Shown: piece after piece, positions 5,872 to 12,188 of the stretch
How positions within the stretch are numbered: position 1 is the first letter of the stretch
Layout: the number at the start of each line of letters is the position of its first letter
From: Candidatus Multivorans thiocomprendens
GTDB taxonomy: Bacteria; Acidobacteriota; Thermoanaerobaculia; Multivoradales; Multivoraceae
DNA: 46,331 nucleotides
Direction: 5' to 3'
Assembly: GCA_027493375.1 (NCBI GenBank)
Contig: JAPVWO010000301.1
Coordinates: forward strand, 1-46,331
Made by a program: the position numbers and the translations under genes
Notes under the pieces: generated by a model
What the model was told of the DNA's origin: nothing
The model's input: only the letters and a program-made list of their open reading frames with translations
The model's database searches: none

Positions 5872-8478
5872 ATGCTCGCTAGCCACATCAAGGCCTTCAA
5901 CTCCCAGCCGCGGCACCGGCCCCACCGGCGTCAGGCGGTGACGGGCGCCATTCTCTGTGCCCTCGCCCTCCTCCTCATTCCCGCGACGGCCGCCGCCCAG
6001 GAAACCGGCTCCGTGGCCGGCTCCGTCGACACCCACGGTGAGAGAATCGTGCTCGCCGTGGCACGCATCCCCGCACTCGGCATCAGCACCGCGGTGTCCA
6101 CGGACGGAGCGTTCCGCTTCGACGAGGTGCCGGCCGGCACCTATCTCGTCGTCGTCGAGATTCCCGCCTTCGGCACGGCGAGCGAGACCATCACCGTTGC
6201 GGGCGGCGACGAGTTGGATGTCCAGCTCGAAATGCGTCACGGGACGCACTTCGACGAGGTCGTGGTCACCGCGACCGGGGACCTCCGCCGCGCCTCCGAG
6301 TTGGCGAATCCCGTGTCCGTGCTGTCCGGCACTGACCTCCAACTACGTCTTGGCGCCACATTGGGCGAGACGCTGGAAGGCGAACCAGGCGTGCACTCGA
6401 CGTCGTTCGTGCCCGGCGCCAGCCGGCCGATCATTCGCGGCCTGAGCGGCGCCCGGATCCGCGTCATGGAAAACGGACTCGACACCGGCGACGCCTCCGT
6501 CGTCAGCGCCGACCACGCCGTGACCTTCGAACCGGCGCACGCCGAACAGATCGAGGTGCTGCGCGGACCCGCCACGCTCCGTTTCGGTTCCGAGGCAATC
6601 GGCGGCGCGGTCAACATGGTCGACGGCCGGATCCCGAGCGAGAAGCCTGTCAGCGCGCTGAGAGGCACGATCGACCTTCGCGGCGGGTCCGTGGCCGACG
6701 AGCGAATGGGCGCGATCCATCTCAACGGCGGCGGCGATGAATGGGCCTGGCACCTGGGCGCCGTGAGCCGGGAAGCCGACCCGTACGAGATTCCCGGCCA
6801 CGCACAGGTCGAGGAGGAGCACGACGATCACGACGATGATCACGACGACGACCACGACGAAGACGAAGATCACGACGACGAGGACGAAGACCACGACGAC
6901 CACGAAGACGAGGATCACGACGAACACGACCACGAAGAGCACGAAGACGAGAACCCCTTCGGGATCGTCCCGAACACGGATTACATGACCGAGAGCGGGC
7001 GCTTCGGCTTCACCCGCTTCTTCGGCGACCGTGGCTCGATCGGCATCTCGGTCAGCGGCTTCAACACGGACTACGGACTCCCGCCAGGCGCCCACGCCCA
7101 TCACCACCACGAGGACGAGCACGACCACGACGACGAGGACCACGACGACGAGGATCATGACGACGAGGACCACGACGACGAGGACCACGACGACGAGGAC
7201 CACGACGACGAGGACCACGACGACGAGGACCACGACGACGAGGACCACGACGACGAGGATCATGACGACGAGGACCATGACGACCACGACGAGCACGGCG
7301 AGGAAGAGGAGCTCCCGATCCGCGTAGACATGAGGCAGCGCCGCGTGGACCTGCGGGCCGAAGCCCTGCCGATGGCGGGCGCCTTCCAGAGGATCGAGGT
7401 CCGGATGACGGGGACCGACTACGAGCACGTCGAGCTCGAAGGCCCCGACGTCGGCACGACGTTCTCCAACGACTACCTCGAGACCCGGCTCGAGATGTTC
7501 CAGCGCGAGCGGGGCCGCAGCCGCGGCTCCGTCGGCCTCCAGTACTCGGACCGCGATCTCGCCGCCATCGGCGAGGAAGCCTTCGTTCCGCCGACACAGT
7601 CCCAGGGATGGGCTCTCTTTACCTCACAGGAGATCGAGGCCGGTCCCGTCCGCTGGCAGTTCGGCGCTCGCTTCGAGCAGCTCGACCACAATCCGGTGAG
7701 TTCTCGGGACACCTCGCACGACGGCGTGTCCGCTTCAGCGGGCCTGGTCTGGGACGCCGGTTCCGACTGGACGCTGGGCGTGTCGGTCGCCCGCTCGGCC
7801 CGCCTGCCCGCGGCGGAGGAGCTCCATTCCGACGGCCTGCACGTCGCCACCCTGAGCTACGAGGTCGGTAACCCGAACCTGGAGAACGAGGTCGGCACCG
7901 GGTTCGACGTGTCGCTGCGCAAGACGGAAGGGCTGCTGACCGGCGAACTGACGCTCTTCAGCCAGAGCTTCAGCGACTTCATCTACCAGCGGTTCACCGG
8001 CGAAGAGGAGGACGGGTTCGCCGTCCTCCGCTACACCCAGGCCGACGCCTCCACCGAAGGGGCCGAACTCCGGCTCCGGCTGGAGCTGCTCGACCGGAAC
8101 GACCATCACCTGCACATCCAGGCGATAGCGGACACGGTCAACGCCGAGCTGGACGCGGGCGGCAACCTGCCGCGGATTCCGCCGATGAGCTTCGGCGCCG
8201 GCCTCCACTACCACGGCCACCACTGGCGCGCCGCGGTGGAAGGTCGCTGGTTCGACGACCAGAACGACGTCGCTGAACTGGAGACCCCAACCGAGGGCTA
8301 CACGCTGGTCAACGCCCACGTCGGGCGGCGCTTCATCCTCGGCAACCAGATCCTCGACGTGCTGCTGCGGGGCCGCAACCTGACGGACGAGGAAGCGCGC
8401 GTGCACACGTCCTTCCTGAAGAACTTCAGGCCGCTGCCCGGCAGGGACGTCACCCTGTCGGCCCGGTTCTGGTTCTAG
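5872..8478 (+). CDS. TonB-dependent receptor, ZnuD-like, with very long His/Asp repeats (copy 1)
   Basis: This is an 868-residue outer-membrane receptor. A signal peptide ends near TAAAQ/ETG. A carboxypeptidase-regulatory-like domain follows (about 43-125), then a plug starting HFDEVVVTATGDLR with LGETLEGEPGVHSTSFVPGA, SRPIIRGLSGARIRVMENGL, SADHAVTFEPAHAEQIEVLR and GPATLRFGSEAIGGAVNMVDGRIP. These plug blocks are those of ZnuD, the zinc receptor. A 22-strand-type barrel ends with the C-terminal VTLSARFWF. Two loops are almost purely His, Asp and Glu: residues about 312-361, and about 408-480 with ten DDEDH units. ZnuD proteins have shorter His-rich and acidic loops that capture zinc. The gene follows a structured leader and is closed by a hairpin terminator. 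Zinc is the best guess; nickel, cobalt or copper are possible. Confidence 0.92.
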   Translation: MLASHIKAFNSQPRHRPHRRQAVTGAILCALALLLIPATAAAQETGSVAGSVDTHGERIVLAVARIPALGISTAVSTDGAFRFDEVPAGTYLVVVEIPAFGTASETITVAGGDELDVQLEMRHGTHFDEVVVTATGDLRRASELANPVSVLSGTDLQLRLGATLGETLEGEPGVHSTSFVPGASRPIIRGLSGARIRVMENGLDTGDASVVSADHAVTFEPAHAEQIEVLRGPATLRFGSEAIGGAVNMVDGRIPSEKPVSALRGTIDLRGGSVADERMGAIHLNGGGDEWAWHLGAVSREADPYEIPGHAQVEEEHDDHDDDHDDDHDEDEDHDDEDEDHDDHEDEDHDEHDHEEHEDENPFGIVPNTDYMTESGRFGFTRFFGDRGSIGISVSGFNTDYGLPPGAHAHHHHEDEHDHDDEDHDDEDHDDEDHDDEDHDDEDHDDEDHDDEDHDDEDHDDEDHDDEDHDDHDEHGEEEELPIRVDMRQRRVDLRAEALPMAGAFQRIEVRMTGTDYEHVELEGPDVGTTFSNDYLETRLEMFQRERGRSRGSVGLQYSDRDLAAIGEEAFVPPTQSQGWALFTSQEIEAGPVRWQFGARFEQLDHNPVSSRDTSHDGVSASAGLVWDAGSDWTLGVSVARSARLPAAEELHSDGLHVATLSYEVGNPNLENEVGTGFDVSLRKTEGLLTGELTLFSQSFSDFIYQRFTGEEEDGFAVLRYTQADASTEGAELRLRLELLDRNDHHLHIQAIADTVNAELDAGGNLPRIPPMSFGAGLHYHGHHWRAAVEGRWFDDQNDVAELETPTEGYTLVNAHVGRRFILGNQILDVLLRGRNLTDEEARVHTSFLKNFRPLPGRDVTLSARFWF
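7129..7278 (+). repeat. 15-bp coding tandem repeat (DDEDH units)
   Basis: Ten consecutive copies of GACGACGAGGACCAC (a few with GAT or CAT third-base changes) encode Asp-Asp-Glu-Asp-His. The near-identity of units at the DNA level points to recent slippage expansion inside an external loop of the receptor. Confidence 0.95.
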
Positions 8479-8499
8479 GTCGGATTCAGCCAGGGCCCG

Positions 8500-8534
8500 A
8501 GGGCTGTCCGGCATCCCTTTCGCCGGACAGCCCT
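8500..8534 (+). terminator. Hairpin terminator after TonB receptor 1
   Basis: AGGGCTGTCCGGC (8500-8512) and GCCGGACAGCCCT (8522-8534) form a perfect 13-bp stem with a nine-base loop, 22 bp after the stop codon, followed by TCGTTC. It should separate the first receptor unit from the transporter operon. Confidence 0.75.
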
Positions 8535-8585
8535 TCGTTCCCCGCAGTACGCCGCCTACGGGCGCCGTCTCTCCTGACGGTCGGC

Positions 8586-9761
8586 TTGTGCGTCTGTCTG
8601 GCCGCCTGCGGGCCCGGCGTGTCCCACGATCCGGGACCCGTCGAAGGCAAGGCGGTGGAGATGCCCTATACGGGGATCTTCAGCGTCGTCGAACGGGACG
8701 GCTATCGCGTTGTCGACATCGAGGCATCCATCGTCACCTGGGGCGGAACGGCGGGCGGGCCACCGCAGCGGGCCCGCCTCGTGCTGGTTCCGCGGGACAT
8801 AGAGCCGCCAACCCTGTCGGGAGATCTAGCCGGGGCCTCGCTGATCCGAACGCCCGTCGAGCGGATCGCCGTCAACGATCACCCTCATGAGGCCATGCTG
8901 CGCGTACTCGGGGTCGAGGACCGGATCGTCGCCGTAGGCGGGAGTACCAGTTACGACGATGACCTGCGCCGCAAGGCCCGGTCGGGTCAGATCCAGCAGA
9001 TCGGCTATGGCTGGCACATGCCGCCAACGCTCGACGCCCTGGTGGCGGTGCGGCCGGACGTGCTGATCGCGCGCATGGCCGATCTCACGCACACCCGGCA
9101 CATGGAGCGCGTCGAATCGCTTGGCGTTCCGGTCGTGCCGACCTTCATCGATGCGGAGCCGCACTACATGGGCCGCGTCGATTGGGTCCGTCTGATGGGT
9201 CTGCTGACCGGGAAGGAGGCTGAAGCCGACGCTTTCGTCCGGATGGTCGCGCAGGAGGTCGACCGTCTGAAGTCCCTCGCTGACGGGCAACCGCGGCGAT
9301 CGATTCTCTGGGCCTGGTACCGGAGCGCGGGCAATCGCTGGGCGGTCACGCAGCGGAACTCCGATGCAGCGCTCCTTCGCGACGCCAACGCGGAGCTCGT
9401 GATGGGCGCCGAGGACGATCCGGAGCTCGACACCTTCTCCGATCTGTCAACAGAGCGGCTCCTTCGGGACGCCACGGATGCCGACTGCTGGATGATCCGC
9501 GACCCGCTGTCCCCAAGGTTCGACGATCGAGCCGTCCTCTCGCGCTTCAAGGCGTATCGGGAGGGCTGCGTCTTCTGGGAGCCGGGCAAACGCCATCCGA
9601 CCGCGGATTCGTGGGAAGTATGGGAAATGGGGGACATCCGTCCGGACTGGCGCCTGGCGGACATCGTCAAGATGGTGCACCCGGAACTTCGGGACGGCGA
9701 TTGGCGTTACCTCGCCCCGGAAACGTGGGAGGCAGGCCATGGCGGCGCGAGTCAGCACTAG
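8586..9761 (+). CDS. ABC transporter substrate-binding lipoprotein (FecB/BtuF-like, Peripla_BP_2)
   Basis: This is a protein of about 391 residues with the fold of metal-chelate binding proteins: VERIAVNDHPHEAMLRVLGVEDRIVAVGG, TLDALVAVRPDVLIARMADL, ERVESLGVPVVP and a C-terminal lobe with WEVWEMGDIRPDWRLADIVKMVHPEL. It contains an ideal lipobox, CLAAC, so it should be anchored at the inner membrane and feed the FecCD permease whose gene it overlaps by 23 bp. The start is uncertain. TTG at 8586 leaves a signal peptide of only seven residues, whereas the frame reads back through VRRLRAPSLLTVGL, a good signal sequence with no ATG, GTG or TTG in frame before the terminator hairpin. CTG at 8574 is an alternative, and a sequence error is possible. 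Several His residues may contact metal. Confidence 0.85.
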   Translation: MCVCLAACGPGVSHDPGPVEGKAVEMPYTGIFSVVERDGYRVVDIEASIVTWGGTAGGPPQRARLVLVPRDIEPPTLSGDLAGASLIRTPVERIAVNDHPHEAMLRVLGVEDRIVAVGGSTSYDDDLRRKARSGQIQQIGYGWHMPPTLDALVAVRPDVLIARMADLTHTRHMERVESLGVPVVPTFIDAEPHYMGRVDWVRLMGLLTGKEAEADAFVRMVAQEVDRLKSLADGQPRRSILWAWYRSAGNRWAVTQRNSDAALLRDANAELVMGAEDDPELDTFSDLSTERLLRDATDADCWMIRDPLSPRFDDRAVLSRFKAYREGCVFWEPGKRHPTADSWEVWEMGDIRPDWRLADIVKMVHPELRDGDWRYLAPETWEAGHGGASQH

Positions 9762-10770
9762 CGGCGCCGCCCTCCTCGCGTCGCTCGCCGCCCTCTCGCT
9801 GCTGACGCTGACCTACGGGCAGATCGCGCTGCCGCTGGCCGACACCGTCGGCGCGTTGACCGGGACGCAGTCGAGCGACCTGGCCCGCCAGATCGTCCTG
9901 GAGATCCGCCTGCCGCGGGTAGCCGCCGCGATCATCGCCGGCGCCGCGCTCGGCATGGCTGGAGTGCTCATGCAGGCGCTCTTCCGCAACCCCGTTGCCG
10001 ACGCATGGTCCCTCGGCCTGCTGGCGGGAGGCCAGCTCGGGGTCGCGCTCACCGTCACCGCGGCGGCTTTCGCGGGTCCCGCGGCCGTTTCCTTCCTGAC
10101 CTTCTTCGAAGGCCCCAGCATCACGCTGGCCGCCGCAGCCGGCGTAGCGGTTGCGGCATTCGCCATGCTGGCGCTCGGCCGCCGCGTCGGCGCCATCACG
10201 CTGCTCGTCATCGGCCTGATGCTCGGCTTCACCTCCCAGGGCCTCACCAGCGTTCTTCTTCATTTCGCCGCACGCGCCGGTGGCCGGGTCTATGGCGGAT
10301 GGCGGGATGCGAGCTTCGCCGGCGTCGCCCCTTCGGCCCTGGCGTGGCTCTCGCTGCCGATCCTGATCGGCGCCTGCGTCGCCATCGCGACGGCCAAACC
10401 GCTCAGTTCGCTGCTTCTCGGCGAGACCTACGCGCGCAGCCTCGGCGTCAAGGTGACGTCGCTCCGGCATGCCGTCCTGGCGGCAACCGTGCTCCTGGTG
10501 GCGCCGGTCGTGGCCTTCTGCGGCCCGGTGAGCTTCGTCGGTCTCATCGCACCGCACTTCGCACGCGCATTGGCCGGGACGGCGCGAATCCTCCCGCTCC
10601 TGCCGCTTGCCGCACTCGGCGGCGCGCTGCTCGCCCTTGCCGGCGACGCCATCGTTCATGCGCCGTGGGAACAGCACTTCCTGCACCTGAACGCGATCCT
10701 CGCCATCGTCGGCGCTCCAGTGGTGATCCTCATCCTGATCTTCTCGCCGGCCGTGAGGCAGTGGCGCTGA
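9739..10770 (+). CDS. FecCD-family ABC transporter permease
   Basis: This is a 343-residue polytopic protein with about ten membrane helices. Family motifs include LEIRLPRVAAAIIAGAALGMAG, LFRNPVADAWSLGL, GRRVGAITLLVIGLMLG, SLGVKVTSLRHAVLAATVLL, and FCGPVSFVGLIAPHFARAL near the C-terminus, the ATPase-contact region of BtuC/FecCD proteins. One such polypeptide normally dimerises. It moves siderophores, heme, cobalamin or metal chelates across the inner membrane. It overlaps the binding-protein gene by 23 bp, and its TGA shares one base with the ATPase ATG. Its place between two ZnuD-like receptors suggests it takes what those receptors deliver to the periplasm. Confidence 0.93.
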   Translation: MAARVSTSGAALLASLAALSLLTLTYGQIALPLADTVGALTGTQSSDLARQIVLEIRLPRVAAAIIAGAALGMAGVLMQALFRNPVADAWSLGLLAGGQLGVALTVTAAAFAGPAAVSFLTFFEGPSITLAAAAGVAVAAFAMLALGRRVGAITLLVIGLMLGFTSQGLTSVLLHFAARAGGRVYGGWRDASFAGVAPSALAWLSLPILIGACVAIATAKPLSSLLLGETYARSLGVKVTSLRHAVLAATVLLVAPVVAFCGPVSFVGLIAPHFARALAGTARILPLLPLAALGGALLALAGDAIVHAPWEQHFLHLNAILAIVGAPVVILILIFSPAVRQWR

Positions 10771-11555
10771 TGCTGGATCTGCAGTCCCTCGCCGTGGGCT
10801 ATCGCAACACGCGCGGAGTCGTCCTGTCCGGCATCGACCTGGCGGCCGCGCCTGGCGACTTCATCTGCATCCTCGGCCGCAACGGGTCCGGAAAGTCGAC
10901 CCTCATGCGCACGATCGCGGCACTGCAAACGTCGCTTGACGGCGCTGTACTGCTCGACGGCGAAGACGTCGCCTCCATGCGTCCCGCGACCCGCGCGCGA
11001 CGAATCGCCGTCGTGCTGACGGAGCGGCAGTTCAATCCGGGCCTTCGCGTCGAGGACGTCATCGCGCTTGCCCGGCAGCCCTTCACGGGCTGGCAGGGTG
11101 GACTGGCGGACAAGGACCGGGCGGCAATCGCCGACGCCGTCGCAGTGGCCGGTGTCGGGCCGTTCCTGCGCCGCTACTTCAGCGACATCAGCGACGGCGA
11201 GCGACAGCGCGTGATGATCGCGCGGGCGCTCGCGCAGACCCCGCGCCTCATGGTCCTCGACGAGATCACCGCCTTCCTCGACCTTCCGAGCCGAGTGGAG
11301 ATCATGGCCCTCCTGCGCTCCCAGGCCAGGCAGAAGGGGCAGGTCGTCCTCCTCTCGAGCCACGACCTCGACCTGTCGCTTCAGCTAGCCGACAGCGTCT
11401 GGCTGCTCGACGGGGGTGGCGGCTTTTCGGTCGGCACGCCGGAGGAGCTGAGCCAGAGCGGCCACGTCGGCCAGGCCTTCGACAACGAAGCGATCCGGTT
11501 CTCGCCCTCGCAAGGGCGGTTCGAGATCAGCTCGTCCGCATCCGCGAATACGTGA
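10770..11555 (+). CDS. ABC transporter ATP-binding protein (FecE/BtuD type)
   Basis: This is a 261-residue ATPase. Walker A is GRNGSGKST at residues 36-44, the Q-loop region is VVLTERQFNPG, the signature is SDISDGERQR (LSGGQ replaced by ISDGE), Walker B is LMVLDEITAFLD, and the H-loop is LLSSHDLDL. The start is the ATG at 10770, overlapping the permease stop by one base. A longer upstream open frame is only a shadow of the permease. The last bases form GTGA with the start of the next small gene. This translationally couples the transporter to the second HSCVAC protein. Confidence 0.93.
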   Translation: MLDLQSLAVGYRNTRGVVLSGIDLAAAPGDFICILGRNGSGKSTLMRTIAALQTSLDGAVLLDGEDVASMRPATRARRIAVVLTERQFNPGLRVEDVIALARQPFTGWQGGLADKDRAAIADAVAVAGVGPFLRRYFSDISDGERQRVMIARALAQTPRLMVLDEITAFLDLPSRVEIMALLRSQARQKGQVVLLSSHDLDLSLQLADSVWLLDGGGGFSVGTPEELSQSGHVGQAFDNEAIRFSPSQGRFEISSSASANT

Positions 11556-11944
11556 TAAAAGGCCCTTCCGTGCCGCACCGGTCCCACTCGCCGCTCGTCA
11601 TCGTCAACGCCCTCGCGCTGACGATCGCCACCTTCCTCACCACCTCGGGCGTGGTTTGCCACCTCCACGACGTGGCGGCGGCGAGCAACGCCTGGAGCGC
11701 GCTCGACCGCGAAGCCGAGGCCGCCGGGGCCACGAACGGCGCCAGACTCGGCAACGCCGCGGCAACGCACGAACACTCCTGCGTCGCCTGCAGGACCGCA
11801 AGTTCCAAGCCCACCGAGATCGGCAGGAGCTCCGTTGGGAGGCCGCTCGACCTCGCTGCGGCCGTGGCAAGACCCGAGAACGACGGCAATGCCAGGCGCG
11901 GCGAGTCCAGGCCGCAGGCCGCTCGCGGCCCGCCCTCGGGCTGA
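11552..11944 (+). CDS. Small exported His/Cys protein (HSCVAC motif), copy 2
   Basis: This 130-residue paralog of the protein at 5264-5641 has a hydrophobic N-terminal segment (LVIVNALALTIATFLTTSGVV), then CHLHDVAAAS, then THEHSCVACRTAS and a polar tail. The GTG start overlaps the ATPase stop as GTGA. This is the strongest evidence that the protein belongs to the uptake system rather than lying there by chance. Residues kept between the two paralogs, despite overall divergence, are the His of HDV, the HxHSCVAC cluster and the PLDL segment. A periplasmic metal-binding helper, chaperone or sensor is inferred. I do not recognise a characterised family. Confidence 0.72.
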   Translation: MIKGPSVPHRSHSPLVIVNALALTIATFLTTSGVVCHLHDVAAASNAWSALDREAEAAGATNGARLGNAAATHEHSCVACRTASSKPTEIGRSSVGRPLDLAAAVARPENDGNARRGESRPQAARGPPSG

Positions 11945-12188
11945 GTCGACAGCGGCTCCGACCCACGCTGAGCGCGCGGCGTCGGAGCCGCCAGGAAGCA
12001 AACCAGGCATCACTCGCCCCACGTCGGAGCGATGGCGGCGACGCCATCGCGGTCAGCCGTAGCTGGTCGCAGGGAATCGCGGCATCGCGGGGCCGACAAC
12101 TTCGGTGCGCTGCCCCCGTTGCGGATTCCCCGGCAAGCGCCAGAACACCCCCTTCGACTCGGACTGAACCAACCAGGAACTCCAACCC
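11945..12188 (+). promoter_or_regulatory. Structured leader between HSCVAC protein 2 and TonB receptor 2 (candidate cis-regulatory RNA)
   Basis: This is the homolog of the leader at 5642-5871. A perfect 11-bp stem GCGGCTCCGAC (11952-11962) with GTCGGAGCCGC (11981-11991) contains an inner CGC-TGA-GCG. Next comes GATGGCG/CGCCATC (12031-12037 with 12042-12048), then GGTCAGC (12051-12057) with GCTGGTC (12062-12068), paired with two G-U wobbles. The block TTCGACTCGGACTGAAC is repeated just before the receptor. No ORF is conserved between the copies here. Confidence 0.55.

Noticed and set aside
7129..7278. CRISPR-like array of short repeats
   Set aside because: The units are contiguous 15-mers without spacers, in frame and coding for DDEDH.
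6343..7428. Long minus-strand ORF rich in Val (LVVVVLVVVV) opposite TonB receptor 1
   Set aside because: It is the antisense of the Asp/His codon repeat. A second such frame opposes receptor 2 (12225-13937). No ribosome site or family motif.
8479..8585. Cobalamin riboswitch upstream of the FecB/BtuF-like gene
   Set aside because: No B12-box or related core is visible in this interval, nor in the leaders at 5642-5871 and 11945-12188. The hairpin here looks like a terminator.
9667..10686. 339-codon minus-strand ORF over the permease gene
   Set aside because: Low-complexity Arg/Glu/Gly shadow of a gene with clear FecCD motifs on the plus strand.
10005..10769. N-terminal extension of the ABC ATPase ORF
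   Set aside because: The upstream 255 codons are an out-of-frame translation of the permease. The ATPase homology starts at the ATG 10770.
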